Shown: positions 1-7,142, counted from the stretch's first letter. The stretch is 12,007 nucleotides of DNA from Lachnospiraceae bacterium UBA3643 (GCA_002373855.1 DFKO01000180.1:1-12007); one strand, 5' to 3'. Notes: generated by a model from the sequence alone, not told the origin. A program made the numbers and translations.

Positions 1-203
1 TCGCATACTACTTCATCGTCATAATTTAATATATATGACGGCTTTACGATTATACCGTTTACAGTGATGTTCCCGTCTTTTATGAGCTTTTGTATATATG
101 AACGGGACAGTTTGTTTCCCGATCTGTCAAGGAGACCTGCAAGGGCCTGATCGACTCTTATGAGCTCTGATTCTTCTGTGATTTTAAAATTAAGATTATT
201 CAT
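1..203 (-). CDS. RluA/RluD-family pseudouridine synthase, N-terminal S4 part (partial)
   Basis: The window edge cuts this gene, leaving the first 67 codons. The translation begins MNNLNFKITEESELIRVDQ and continues with SRSYIQKLIKDGNITVNG, the layout of an S4 RNA-binding domain at the start of RluA/RluD-type enzymes, which isomerise uridines in rRNA or tRNA. The catalytic domain with its conserved Asp would lie outside the window, so which member (RluD-like or other) cannot be told. The ATG at 203 is the only suitable start and has no recognisable Shine-Dalgarno sequence. It lies about 22 bases downstream of the terminator of the preceding HTH gene, so it either depends on read-through or has a very close promoter. 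An S4 domain also occurs in other protein families, but the N-terminal position and the RVDQALA / SRS / VNG pattern favour RluA. Confidence 0.75.
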   Translation of the reverse strand, partial: MNNLNFKITEESELIRVDQALAGLLDRSGNKLSRSYIQKLIKDGNITVNGIIVKPSYILNYDDEVVC

Positions 204-225
204 GATGATTAATATTTTAATCTAA

Positions 226-259
226 CAAAAATAAAAATACCCGACAGTCTCCTGCCGGG
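226..259 (-). terminator. Rho-independent terminator after the small HTH gene
   Basis: Read on the minus strand, CCCGGCAG and CTGTCGGG form an 8-bp stem (one G-U pair) closed by a GAGA tetraloop at 240-259. It is followed by TATTTTTATTTTTG at 226-239. It sits 23 bases after the HTH gene's stop codon and just before the pseudouridine synthase start. Confidence 0.88.
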
Positions 260-282
260 CGTTGGTTTCTGTCTTATTACTT

Positions 283-549
283 TTACTTTGATTCTTTATA
301 AAATTCAAGGTATCTGTACGCAGTCCTGCGGCTGATGCCACAGCTCTCAACAACTTCTGTAAGGGGCTTTTTGCCGCGTTTTTCATACTTTTTGATAAAT
401 GCGTTATATTTAGCCATCCATGCATCGTCATGGAGACGTCTGCCACCTATCTTGCCTTTAAGATCGGCATTCTCTTTTTTAAGTTTTTTAACCTCTTTCT
501 CGAGATCCTTTATCTTTAAAAGTGCGTCATCAAGTGTTATTTTTTTCAT
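283..549 (-). CDS. Small coiled-coil plus helix-turn-helix DNA-binding protein
   Basis: The protein has 88 residues. Residues 5-32 are a Lys/Glu-rich heptad-like helix (LKIKDLEKEVKKLKKENADL) likely to form a dimerising coiled coil. Next come a GRRLHDDAW segment and a C-terminal HTH of the type PLTEVVESCGISRRTAYRYL (about residues 62-82), which resembles the C-terminal HTH of serine resolvases. No recombinase catalytic domain is present in the same or another frame upstream, so this is a stand-alone DNA-binding module rather than a clipped resolvase. The start is decided by a strong AGGAGGG seven bases before the ATG. It has its own consensus promoter and its own terminator, so it is a monocistronic unit placed after the yqeK operon. 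Palindromes overlapping its promoter suggest autoregulation (inference). The regulatory target is unknown. Confidence 0.75.
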   Translation of the reverse strand: MKKITLDDALLKIKDLEKEVKKLKKENADLKGKIGGRRLHDDAWMAKYNAFIKKYEKRGKKPLTEVVESCGISRRTAYRYLEFYKESK

Positions 550-596
550 ATTGCAACCCTCCTGATAAAAGAAATATTTACCATTGCTCTATATAT

Positions 597-645
597 CATA
601 TTAGCAATATGAAGTTGATGTGTCAACTTAAATATGGCACATATT
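597..645. promoter_or_regulatory. Cluster of three palindromes over the HTH promoter (candidate operators)
   Basis: Three perfect inverted repeats lie in a row. CATATT-agc-AATATG (597-611) covers the -10 box. AAGTTGA-tgtg-TCAACTT (612-629) covers the -35 box. AATATG-gca-CATATT (631-645) lies just upstream. Their centres are about 17 bp apart, which places them at different helical phases but tiles the whole promoter. A 7-bp-arm palindrome across a -35 box is a typical repressor site. The HTH protein just downstream is the obvious candidate ligand (inference). The two outer repeats are AT-only apart from single G/C positions and could be chance. Confidence 0.55.
598..626 (-). promoter_or_regulatory. 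Sigma-A promoter of the small HTH gene
   Basis: Minus strand: TTGACA (621-626), a spacer of exactly 17 bp (604-620), then TAATAT (598-603). The -35 is perfect and the -10 has one mismatch to TATAAT. Transcription would start near 591, about 40 bases before the ATG at 549. Confidence 0.85.
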
Positions 646-656
646 CTATATGAATT

Positions 657-1277
657 TTAACGGCTCCGGCGACGTATCATCTCAATGACCGACTCGCTGC
701 CCTCACAGACATTTTTATAATATTCAAATGCCTCCAGACTCGTATCGTCTATGACCTGATCTTTGTTTTTTAGATGCCTTAATGTGCCTTCATAGATGAG
801 ATAAACTGCCCTGTCAAAATCGTTAAATATACATTCCCTGATCTCTTTTAATCCCGGGATATCCTTGCGGCAGGGCTCGATATAATCAGCGGAAAAAATG
901 ATCTTTTCAAGGAGTGTCATGCCGGCCTTTCCTGTTGTATGATATGCTATGGCCGAGGCTATCTCAGGGTCGTCTATATCATATTTTTCCTTTGCAAGGA
1001 CAGAGCCGAGCTTTGCATGTATGAGAAAAGGATTCTCCCTCTCTACTTCAGTGAGCTCCACTCCGTATTTTTTACAGAGTTCCGTTTTTTTATCATTATC
1101 GAGACACTTTGCACAGTCATGAAGAAGTCCGGCCAGATATGCTTTTTCAGGATCAGCGCCGTACCTGAGGGCCAGTGCAAAGGCTGTATCGGCGACTCCG
1201 ATGGTATGTTCATATCTGTCATCCGATAAATCTTTTGACAATTTCTTTTTTAGTTTTTCTATCAACTCTTTATCCAT
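657..1277 (-). CDS. yqeK: YqeK-type HD-domain bis(5'-nucleosyl)-tetraphosphatase (symmetrical)
   Basis: The protein has 206 residues, the usual length for the family. YqeK enzymes split diadenosine tetraphosphate (Ap4A) symmetrically into two ADP, using a metal centre held by an HD domain. Visible ligands are RYEHTIGVA with H24, LLHDCAK with H53-D54, H87 in LIHAKLG, H113 in AYHTTG and D131 in SADYIEPCR. HTTG followed by LEKIIFSADYIEP is a signature of this subfamily. It is the last gene of the ribosome-assembly operon, 26 bases after nadD; yqeK next to nadD is common in Firmicutes. The ATG at 1277 fits the N-terminus, but no Shine-Dalgarno stands at the right distance: the only GAAGG overlaps the nadD stop about 23 bases upstream. 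No terminator is visible after the gene. Confidence 0.92.
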   Translation of the reverse strand: MDKELIEKLKKKLSKDLSDDRYEHTIGVADTAFALALRYGADPEKAYLAGLLHDCAKCLDNDKKTELCKKYGVELTEVERENPFLIHAKLGSVLAKEKYDIDDPEIASAIAYHTTGKAGMTLLEKIIFSADYIEPCRKDIPGLKEIRECIFNDFDRAVYLIYEGTLRHLKNKDQVIDDTSLEAFEYYKNVCEGSESVIEMIRRRSR

Positions 1278-1303
1278 ATTTAAAACGAAATGTCGGTACG
1301 CCT

Positions 1304-1939
1304 TCAGACGTAGAGACGCTCCTTTATAATATATTCATAAACTTCTTTTGTAAGCATGTGACGTACGCTGTCACCGTTCCCGGCTTTAAACGATTCTCTG
1401 ATTTTTGATGAGGAGATATCCTCATTAAATGTGACAGAAAATATTCCGGCATCAAACCGTTTTTTCAGATTTTCCACGACCTCTTCATAAGACCTTGCAT
1501 CGTCTTTATTGATAAAGCTGCGCTGATCGTCTCTCCTGACTGCAATAATTGATGCACATTCAAAGATTATCTCCGGGTGAATCCAGTTCTCCATATATCT
1601 TAATGAATCCTCACCGAGCAAAAAATAAAACTCCGCCCCGGGATTTTCATCACGAAGCGAAGATAATGTTTTGTAGGTATATGTAGGGCCCTCTGTTTTT
1701 ACTTCATAATCGGATACATCAAATAAGGGATTTGTATCACAAAAAAGAGTGGCCATTTCAAGCCTCTTATGAGCATCGAGCACCTGCTTTTTTAAATATG
1801 AATTGCCTGTAGGCATGAAAATAATCCTGTCAAAACCAAATTCCTCAAGGACTTTCTCTGCCATATGCTTATGAGCCATATGAGGCGGATTAAACGTCCC
1901 TCCGAATATACAGATTTTGCCGGTCATTATCTCATTCAT
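1304..1939 (-). CDS. nadD: Nicotinate-nucleotide adenylyltransferase
   Basis: The protein has 211 residues. It transfers AMP from ATP to nicotinate mononucleotide, giving deamido-NAD, the step shared by de novo and salvage NAD synthesis. The nucleotidyltransferase motif FGGTFNPPHMAH lies at residues 12-23 with the (H/T)xGH-type histidines. A GEDSLRYMENW segment lies in the middle, and ISSSKIRES near residue 174 corresponds to the family's C-terminal ISST-x-(I/L)R motif. The first ATG (1939) is chosen because GAGGG, in the last codons of yhbY, lies about 9 bases before it. A second Met at residue 5 is less well placed. Only three bases separate it from the yhbY stop, so translation is probably coupled. 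Confidence 0.95.
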   Translation of the reverse strand: MNEIMTGKICIFGGTFNPPHMAHKHMAEKVLEEFGFDRIIFMPTGNSYLKKQVLDAHKRLEMATLFCDTNPLFDVSDYEVKTEGPTYTYKTLSSLRDENPGAEFYFLLGEDSLRYMENWIHPEIIFECASIIAVRRDDQRSFINKDDARSYEEVVENLKKRFDAGIFSVTFNEDISSSKIRESFKAGNGDSVRHMLTKEVYEYIIKERLYV

Positions 1940-1942
1940 GTA

Positions 1943-2233
1943 TTAAGCCCTCGGGAGCTTGATCACAGGCTCTTTAAAAGGCTTGTAAAGTACAACCTTT
2001 CTGCCTATTACCTGGACAAGTTCAGAACCTGTACGGTCTGCGAGAGCCTGAGCCATGGTCATCGGATCGTCTGTGGAATTCTTGAGTATATTCACTTTCA
2101 GTATCTCTCTTGTATTAAATCCTTCGCTTACAGCCTCCGTGATCTCAGGGGTTAAGTTGGATTTACCGATCTGAAATATCGCCTCTTCCTTCTGGGCAAG
2201 GCTTTTTAAATATGCGCGCTGTTTACTGGTCAT
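1943..2233 (-). CDS. yhbY: YhbY-family CRM-domain RNA-binding protein (ribosome assembly factor)
   Basis: The protein has 96 residues and consists almost wholly of one CRM domain. It starts MTSKQRAYLKSLAQ, and the centre carries FQIGKSNLTPEITEAVSEG, the position of the GxxG-type RNA-binding loop (here GKSN). The C-terminal part VQVIGRKVVLYKP is typical for YhbY. Family members associate with pre-50S particles, which fits the neighbouring obgE, L21 and L27 genes. A longer in-frame reading upstream to 2293 would overlap obgE and adds non-conserved residues. The start at 2233 is preferred because AGAGG stands about 8 bases upstream and the protein then begins at the conserved region, 10 bases after the obgE stop. 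Confidence 0.92.
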   Translation of the reverse strand: MTSKQRAYLKSLAQKEEAIFQIGKSNLTPEITEAVSEGFNTREILKVNILKNSTDDPMTMAQALADRTGSELVQVIGRKVVLYKPFKEPVIKLPRA

Positions 2234-2243
2234 AATAATTCCT

Positions 2244-3590
2244 CTAATTTTTATAATATGAGAATGCAAATCCATAGAGACGTACAGTGTCACCTTCCTC
2301 GATTCCCATATCCTCTAATTCTCTTAAGATACCGTTGTCCTTCATAAATTTCTGGAAGAACATAAAGCCTTTCTCGGATTCAAGATTTGTATATCCGAGC
2401 ATTTTTTCAATCTTGGGACCTTCTACCACGTACTCTTTTGCTTTCTCATCATATGTTACCTCAAATGGTTCATCTGCGGGAGCAAGATATATATCGGGAT
2501 CGTACTCAGATTCAAATATAGTCTCCTGCTTACCAGCCTTGATCTCGGTCACCTTGTCATATACATATGATAACAGGTCTTTTACGCCCTCTCCTGTCGC
2601 AAAACTGACCGGGAATACTTTATATCCCTTTGGTTCAAATTCATTTTTTAATCTGTCTATCACACTCTCGTGCTCAGGGTAGATAAACTGACCATTTTCA
2701 TCTATATCAACAGGCTCCGTATCATCTACGATGGCATCTATCTTGTTGGCAGCGATGACCTGGGGGAGATTTGCAACTTTCTCACCGTATTTCTCAAGCT
2801 CTTTGTTGATTATATAGAAATCTTCTATGGGATCTCTGCCCTCTACCGATGCTGCATCGAGGACATGGATGAGCAGCTTGTTTCTCTCGATATGACGTAA
2901 AAATCTAAGGCCCAGTCCGGCTCCGTCAGCCGCTCCCTCAATGATACCGGGGATATCGGCCAGAACAAAGGATTTACCTTCATCAACCCTGACTACTCCA
3001 AGGTGGGGATTAAGGGTCGTAAAGTGATAATCGGCTATCTCAGGCTTGGCATTTGATACGCTGGCGAGAAATGTAGATTTACCCACACTCGGAAAACCTA
3101 CAAGGCCAACATCTGCAATGAGTTTTAGTTCAAGTACTACCTCCATCTCCTTGGCGGGCTTACCCGGCTGGGCATACTTTGGCGCCTGCATGGTAGATGT
3201 GGCAAAATGCTGGTTTCCCAGGCCTCCCCGGCCTCCCGTCAGTATCTTGTATTCCTTTAAGTCTCCTGACATATCGATGATCACCTTATCAGAGGCTGCA
3301 TCTTTTATGACCGTGCCCTTCGGAACATTTATGACGATATCCTTACCGTCTTTTCCACGGCAGTTTTTATTGCCGCCTTCTTCTCCGTCTGTGGCACTGT
3401 ATTTTCTTTTATGTTTAAAATCGATCAGTGTATTAAGGCCGTCATCAACTCTGATGATGACATCTCCGCCCCGGCCTCCGTCTCCGCCGTTGGGGCCTCC
3501 GTCCGGTACATATTTCTCACGTCTGAATGATATGTGACCATCGCCACCTTTACCTGATCTGATTATTATACTCGCTCTGTCTGCAAACAT
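2244..3590 (-). CDS. obgE: Obg-family GTPase ObgE/CgtA (50S assembly, stress control)
   Basis: The protein has 448 residues in three parts. The glycine-rich Obg fold (1-158) shows KGGDGHISFRREK and GGPNGGDGGRGGDV. The G domain has G1 GFPSVGKST (165-173), switch region YHFTTLNPHLG, G3 DIPG (212-215), G4 NKID (282-285) and a G5-like SFATGEG. An OCT domain follows from about 375 to the end (VEGPKIEKMLGYTNLESEKG). It binds GTP with low affinity, works late in 50S maturation and responds to guanine nucleotide levels (family knowledge). The frame is open 15 codons further upstream, but the ATG at 3590 is preferred: GAGGA lies six bases before it and MFADRASIII is the family N-terminus. A hairpin/U-tract lies immediately before this SD. 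Confidence 0.97.
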   Translation of the reverse strand: MFADRASIIIRSGKGGDGHISFRREKYVPDGGPNGGDGGRGGDVIIRVDDGLNTLIDFKHKRKYSATDGEEGGNKNCRGKDGKDIVINVPKGTVIKDAASDKVIIDMSGDLKEYKILTGGRGGLGNQHFATSTMQAPKYAQPGKPAKEMEVVLELKLIADVGLVGFPSVGKSTFLASVSNAKPEIADYHFTTLNPHLGVVRVDEGKSFVLADIPGIIEGAADGAGLGLRFLRHIERNKLLIHVLDAASVEGRDPIEDFYIINKELEKYGEKVANLPQVIAANKIDAIVDDTEPVDIDENGQFIYPEHESVIDRLKNEFEPKGYKVFPVSFATGEGVKDLLSYVYDKVTEIKAGKQETIFESEYDPDIYLAPADEPFEVTYDEKAKEYVVEGPKIEKMLGYTNLESEKGFMFFQKFMKDNGILRELEDMGIEEGDTVRLYGFAFSYYKN

Positions 3591-3600
3591 AGTCGTCCTC

Positions 3601-3635
3601 AAAAAAGTTGAGCCCCAGAAAAATCTGAGGCTCAA
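3601..3635 (-). terminator. Intrinsic terminator/attenuator between rpmA and obgE
   Basis: On the minus strand TTGAGCCTCAG (3625-3635) and CTGGGGCTCAA (3608-3618) pair as an 11-bp stem with one G-U pair and a six-base loop, followed by C and six T (3601-3606). It ends directly at the GAGGA ribosome binding site of obgE. As no obgE promoter is evident in the short gap, the hairpin probably lets part of the transcription through, lowering obgE and downstream genes relative to the ribosomal proteins (inference). Confidence 0.8.
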
Positions 3636-3655
3636 AAAGAATTTAAATCAAATAA

Positions 3656-3940
3656 TTAGTTTTCAACCGGATATACAGATGCCTGCTTCTTGTCACGGCC
3701 TTTTCTCTCAAATCTGAGAACTCCGTCTACAAGTGCGAAAAGTGTATCATCGCCACCGATACCAACATTGGTTCCGGGATGAATCTTTGTTCCGCGCTGT
3801 CTGTATATGATGTTGCCGGCCTTAACGAACTGACCATCGGCTCTTTTTGCACCTAATCTCTTAGACTCGGAATCTCTACCGTTCTTGGTAGAACCAACAC
3901 CCTTTTTATGAGCAAAAAATTGAAGGTTCAAATTCATCAT
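3656..3940 (-). CDS. rpmA: 50S ribosomal protein L27 (bL27) with cleavable N-terminal extension
   Basis: The protein has 94 residues. After a short leader [10 protein letters not shown] it reads [20 protein letters not shown], the conserved N-terminus of mature L27, which reaches toward the peptidyl transferase centre. LQFFA followed by HKKG is the Firmicutes processing site cut by Prp. The protease is encoded directly upstream, ending four bases before this ATG. The SD AAGGAGG is embedded in the last codons of prp, so the two are tightly coupled. Two adjacent ATG codons (3938-3940 and 3935-3937) are both possible; the first is used here. Confidence 0.97.
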   Translation of the reverse strand: MMNLNLQFFAHKKGVGSTKNGRDSESKRLGAKRADGQFVKAGNIIYRQRGTKIHPGTNVGIGGDDTLFALVDGVLRFERKGRDKKQASVYPVEN

Positions 3941-3944
3941 CGTT

Positions 3945-4268
3945 TTATACCTCCTTAGTTGTAAGCTTCACATAGCCTTTCCCGTATTGTTTCTCCACCG
4001 AACTGATGCCCAGTATCATCGAATCAACCAGTACTCTGGCACTCTCCGACAGCTCCTCGAGGAAAGTCACCTTTACGTAACCGTCCATCTTGCTGTCACA
4101 ATTGAATTTGCAATCGGTCAACTTTTCAAGTGAATTAATCGTATTAATCACCAGCATACTGACTGCCGAGCAGACTATATCATTACCATGCTCTGCATAT
4201 CCCGCATGACCCTTGCAAGTAAATCCAGCATAACCGTTTCTGTTTTTTTCTATAAATACAGAAATCAT
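3945..4268 (-). CDS. prp: Ribosomal-processing cysteine protease Prp
   Basis: The protein has 107 residues. It carries [18 protein letters not shown], with His21 and Cys33 in the positions of the catalytic dyad described for the Staphylococcus aureus enzyme (YsxB/Prp family). It removes the N-terminal extension of L27 before or during 50S assembly; the matching substrate motif LQFFA-HKKG is present in the next gene. It lies between rplU and rpmA, its standard place in Firmicutes. The ATG lies 10 bases after the rplU stop and has only AT-rich sequence before it, with no Shine-Dalgarno. Its translation therefore probably depends on ribosomes finishing rplU (inference). Confidence 0.95.
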   Translation of the reverse strand: MISVFIEKNRNGYAGFTCKGHAGYAEHGNDIVCSAVSMLVINTINSLEKLTDCKFNCDSKMDGYVKVTFLEELSESARVLVDSMILGISSVEKQYGKGYVKLTTKEV

Positions 4269-4277
4269 TTTTTTATA

Positions 4278-4583
4278 TTAAGCGTTGATCTTGTCAATCT
4301 TAACCTGGGTGTATGCTTGTCTGTGACCGTTTTTCTTGTGATAACCGGTCTTGCTCTTGTACTTGTATACAATAACTTTCTTTGCTCTGCCCTGCTCCAT
4401 AACGGTAGCTGAAACTGTTGCGGATGCAACTTCCTTGCCAACCTTTAAAGCGCCATCAGACACAGCAACGACATTGTCAAATGTAACAGTAGCACCGTTC
4501 TCTGCTTCAAGCTTCTCAACTTTGATGATATCGCCTTCAGAAACCTTGTACTGCTTTCCACCTGTTGCAATAATTGCGTACAT
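4278..4583 (-). CDS. rplU: 50S ribosomal protein L21 (bL21)
   Basis: The protein has 101 residues. It begins [18 protein letters not shown], has the central [15 protein letters not shown] and ends [24 protein letters not shown]. This is the full-length bL21 pattern, including the C-terminal GHRQ(A/P)YT motif that contacts 23S rRNA. It is the first gene of the operon, with a strong AGGAGG about 9 bases before the ATG. A structured leader and consensus promoter lie upstream. In other bacteria rplU-rpmA form one unit; here prp lies between them, as usual in Firmicutes. Confidence 0.98.
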   Translation of the reverse strand: MYAIIATGGKQYKVSEGDIIKVEKLEAENGATVTFDNVVAVSDGALKVGKEVASATVSATVMEQGRAKKVIVYKYKSKTGYHKKNGHRQAYTQVKIDKINA

Positions 4584-4609
4584 GGCCTTACCTCCTATAA
4601 ATTACTCGC

Positions 4610-4664
4610 TAAATATGGTGGCACCCGGTTTCGGGCACACTTTTACCTCTTTATGCGGCATACA
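4610..4664 (-). ncRNA. Candidate L21 leader (ribosomal protein autoregulatory 5' UTR)
   Basis: The predicted transcript starts near 4664, about 80 bases before the L21 start. It contains CCGCATAAAGAGGTAAAAG followed by a hairpin at 4618-4640, where GTGTGCCCG pairs with CGGGTGCCAC around a four-base loop with one bulged C and two G-U pairs. Position, the CCGCAT-AAGAGGTA-like segment and the GGGTGCC hairpin agree with what I recall of the Firmicutes L21 leader family, thought to bind L21 and repress the operon. The assignment is from memory of the consensus and needs a covariance search. Confidence 0.62.
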
Positions 4665-4670
4665 AGGTGT

Positions 4671-4699
4671 ATAATAACATCCTTAAAAACCCGTGTCAA
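4671..4699 (-). promoter_or_regulatory. Sigma-A promoter of the rplU operon
   Basis: Minus strand: TTGACA (4694-4699), a 17-bp spacer, TATTAT (4671-4676). A perfect -35 and near-consensus -10 fit a strongly expressed ribosomal operon. The start of transcription would be near 4664. Confidence 0.9.
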
Positions 4700-4750
4700 T
4701 AGTTAATTTCTCTATATAGTACCCTTATTTACAAACAAAGATCGACCCGT

Positions 4751-4789
4751 AAAAAGCGCACCGTGCCCCATAATGAAAACACGACGCGC
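4751..4789 (-). terminator. Rho-independent terminator of the chemoreceptor gene
   Basis: On the minus strand GCGCGTCGTG (4780-4789) pairs with CACGGTGCGC (4756-4765), a 10-bp stem with two wobble pairs and a 14-base loop, followed by five T (4751-4755). It lies 22 bases after the chemoreceptor stop and separates it from the rplU promoter. Confidence 0.82.
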
Positions 4790-4811
4790 CAAATGAAAGA
4801 AGGTCTGATGA

Positions 4812-6875
4812 TCAAATCTTGAAGAAATCGATGGCAGAAATCATATCCTCATTGATATTTCTCATCTCGGATGTAGAATTCTGTGTGTCAGAACATGCAT
4901 CAGTAACTGTATGACATGATGCTGCGACTTCCTCGGCAGATGCGCCGAGCTCTTCTGAGATAGCTCCCAGGTCTGTGGTCGTATTGGCCAGCTCAACCTT
5001 GATCTTGTCAAGGGCATCAGCCATATGTCTGATAGTCTCGATCTCGTTGATTGAAGCTTCTACAGATTCAGAGAGTACATTAAACTTGCCCTGAGCCTGC
5101 TGGATATCGGCCTGCTCTTTATTAATTACCTCAAATACTCTGTTGGATACTTCAACTGTATCATTTGACATGGCAATAACGTTTTCAATGATCTGCTTGA
5201 TCTCCTTTGCAGATTCTGCGGAAGAATCAGCAAGGGATCTGATCTCGTCGGCTACGACTGCAAAGCCTCGTCCGGCTTCTCCTGCTCTGGCAGCCTCAAT
5301 AGAGGCATTAAGCGAGAGGAGGTTTGTCTGGGCTGCGATAGATTCGATAGCCTGTACAGCAGAACCAATCTGCTCAATGGCACTGTTTGTATCAGCAATC
5401 TTGCTGTTGATATCTTTCATGGCCTCTACGGATTCATTAGCGCCTGCATATACACTGGTCATGCAGTCCGTAGCGTCATTATTGGCATTCTTGATAGTCT
5501 GGGATGCCTCATAAAGAGTATTTACATTATTATTAAGTGACTCGATATCATTTCCAAGCTCAACGGCTTTTTCAGCCATAGTCTGGGCACTCTCTGCTAC
5601 AGCCTGAGATGTCTCTGCCACCTCATTGATTGCGGTATTGATCTGAGATATGGAATCCACATTATTACCTGTCATGGAATCAACACTAACGATAGCATTG
5701 TTGAGCACATCTGCAGAGTTCTTAACAGCACTCATGGATGAAGACAATGCACTCTTAAGTGCTTCAAAAGCATTCAGGATGCTGACTGTCTCATTAATAT
5801 GAGAGTGGGCATCACATGTAACGGTGACATCACCTGTACTGAGCTGATCAAGAGTATGCGAAATCTGAATGAGAGGTTTTGAAATGACTCTCTCAATACA
5901 AAGTGCAATAGCTGAAAAGATTACCAAATTGATTAATATGATAATGATAGCATTTTTGTTGATCGACTTAATGCCGCTAAGGACATCATCAACGTCAGCT
6001 GTAAGTACAGCGATGTAATTATCTCCCGCGCCTACATAATAAGCTGCATATTTGTTTTTGCCCTTAAATACATATTCAATAATGTCTGATGTAAGCTTCT
6101 CACCTGCATCAAGCCTGCTGATCACTTCTTTTACGGCAGCATTCTCGACAGGATTACCGATCTTGGTCTCATCGGGATGAGCCAGCATCATGCCCTGTCT
6201 GTCTACAATATAAACATACGCAGAGCTAAGACCGAGTTTTGATACATCAGAAATCTGATCTGCAATATTCTTTACATAGAATCCGCATCCCACAAATCCG
6301 ATAGGCTCTCCATCAAGCATAACCGGTGTATACATGGACATGATATTCTGTCCGGAAGCAGGGGATGTGATTATACCTGTATTAAATACACCGTTAGGTG
6401 CTTTTAAAATATTGTCCTGGAGAGTCGTCAGGCTGTCACCCTCACGCAGAACCATGCCGATAGCTCCGGCATTGGGATGAGTTATAACCTGTGAATCCCA
6501 GGTGGCCACATAGATGCCTTCCCAGCCTTCGAGACTGCCAAAGTAATCAAGTGTAAACCGCTGGGCTTCCTCCTGAACCTGCTGATTGTCAGGTGCAAGG
6601 AGAGCTTCTGTAACAATGGGAGCAGACGCAAAACCTTTAAGAATCTGCATATTGTTCTGTGTCATGGAGTCAAATGCATCTCCGATATCACAGATAATCT
6701 GTTCAAATGAAGCTCTGGTATAATTTTGAACTTCTTTGCTACTAAGTGAAAGGATAGCTATCGAGATGATAACTGATGAAACTACGAGCGGGATGAGTGC
6801 AAATAAGATAAGCGTAACCCGCATGCTTATCTTGCCGGTTTTGACACCGAAAGCATGAGTGGAATTCTTTGCCAT
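4812..6875 (-). CDS. Methyl-accepting chemotaxis protein with extracellular dCache-like sensor
   Basis: The protein has 687 residues. A transmembrane helix lies at about 20-45. An extracellular region follows at 50-300, resembling a double Cache domain ([18 protein letters not shown] and [21 protein letters not shown] mark the two PAS-like lobes). A second membrane helix lies at about 309-328, then HAMP (329-382) and a long coiled-coil signalling domain. The hairpin tip ([23 protein letters not shown], near 511-533, then [15 protein letters not shown]) is the conserved CheA/CheW-binding part. dCache receptors usually sense small molecules such as amino acids; the ligand cannot be read here. 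No CheR-binding pentapeptide is seen at the C-terminus. The start is supported by GAGGAG about 8 bases upstream. It is monocistronic, with promoter and terminator visible, and no other chemotaxis gene is in the window. Confidence 0.95.
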   Translation of the reverse strand: MAKNSTHAFGVKTGKISMRVTLILFALIPLVVSSVIISIAILSLSSKEVQNYTRASFEQIICDIGDAFDSMTQNNMQILKGFASAPIVTEALLAPDNQQVQEEAQRFTLDYFGSLEGWEGIYVATWDSQVITHPNAGAIGMVLREGDSLTTLQDNILKAPNGVFNTGIITSPASGQNIMSMYTPVMLDGEPIGFVGCGFYVKNIADQISDVSKLGLSSAYVYIVDRQGMMLAHPDETKIGNPVENAAVKEVISRLDAGEKLTSDIIEYVFKGKNKYAAYYVGAGDNYIAVLTADVDDVLSGIKSINKNAIIIILINLVIFSAIALCIERVISKPLIQISHTLDQLSTGDVTVTCDAHSHINETVSILNAFEALKSALSSSMSAVKNSADVLNNAIVSVDSMTGNNVDSISQINTAINEVAETSQAVAESAQTMAEKAVELGNDIESLNNNVNTLYEASQTIKNANNDATDCMTSVYAGANESVEAMKDINSKIADTNSAIEQIGSAVQAIESIAAQTNLLSLNASIEAARAGEAGRGFAVVADEIRSLADSSAESAKEIKQIIENVIAMSNDTVEVSNRVFEVINKEQADIQQAQGKFNVLSESVEASINEIETIRHMADALDKIKVELANTTTDLGAISEELGASAEEVAASCHTVTDACSDTQNSTSEMRNINEDMISAIDFFKI

Positions 6876-6909
6876 TTTCTTTTCTCCTCTTTTATACTTT
6901 TATTTTAAG

Positions 6910-6958
6910 CAAAAGTGCTCCAAAACTAGTAAAATTATACCATCATGAAGCACTTTTG
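6910..6958. repeat. Wide perfect inverted repeat around the chemoreceptor -10 region
   Basis: CAAAAGTGCT (6910-6919) and AGCACTTTTG (6949-6958) are perfect 10-bp inverted copies 29 bases apart. One arm is in the promoter spacer, the other just after the predicted start of transcription (about 6927). Since one arm is not transcribed from that promoter, it is more likely a paired protein site than an mRNA hairpin (inference). A related GCAAAAGTG occurs at 7134-7142. Confidence 0.6.
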
Positions 6959-6962
6959 TCTA
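6934..6962 (-). promoter_or_regulatory. Sigma-A promoter of the chemoreceptor gene
   Basis: Minus strand: TAGACA (6957-6962), a 17-bp spacer, TATAAT (6934-6939). The -10 is perfect and the -35 has one mismatch. There is no motility sigma (TAAA-N15-GCCGATAA) pattern, so the gene appears to be under the housekeeping sigma factor. Confidence 0.82.
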
Positions 6963-6992
6963 TTAAGTTTTATACAATATAACTAACAATTA

Positions 6993-7100
6993 TTACACTG
7001 TATATTTGGAGAGATTTGCCTCTATTTCCTCCGAGAACACATTGAGGTCTTCGGAAATGCTTGTGATATTTTCTGTCTCGGTCCGAAGCTTACTGTTCCC
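6993..7100 (-). pseudogene. Probable remnant of a chemoreceptor C-terminus
   Basis: A 35-codon open stretch without a start ends at a TAA (6993-6995). It reads NSKLRTETENITSISEDLN and then VFSEEIEANLSKYTV. The polar, heptad-like, Glu/Ser/Asn-rich helix ending in a short aromatic-basic tail resembles the last residues of clostridial chemoreceptors. An in-frame TGA (7101-7103) lies directly before it, and no SD or ATG is found. It lies just upstream of the intact chemoreceptor, so it may be what remained after deletion or recombination between tandem receptor genes. It is short, and a chance open stretch cannot be excluded. Confidence 0.45.
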
Positions 7101-7142
7101 TCAATCTTCGGTTATAATAAAACACCGACCGTTGCAAAAGTG

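Noticed and set aside
3046..3537. 163-codon open frame on the plus strand opposite obgE
   Set aside because: It is antisense to the strongly conserved Obg glycine-rich and G domains, with proline/serine-rich composition expected from the reverse of GGN codons and no SD; it is a shadow frame.
5143..5514. 123-codon plus-strand open frame inside the chemoreceptor
   Set aside because: It is antisense to the conserved signalling tip; the repetitive Ala/Ser composition comes from the opposite strand.
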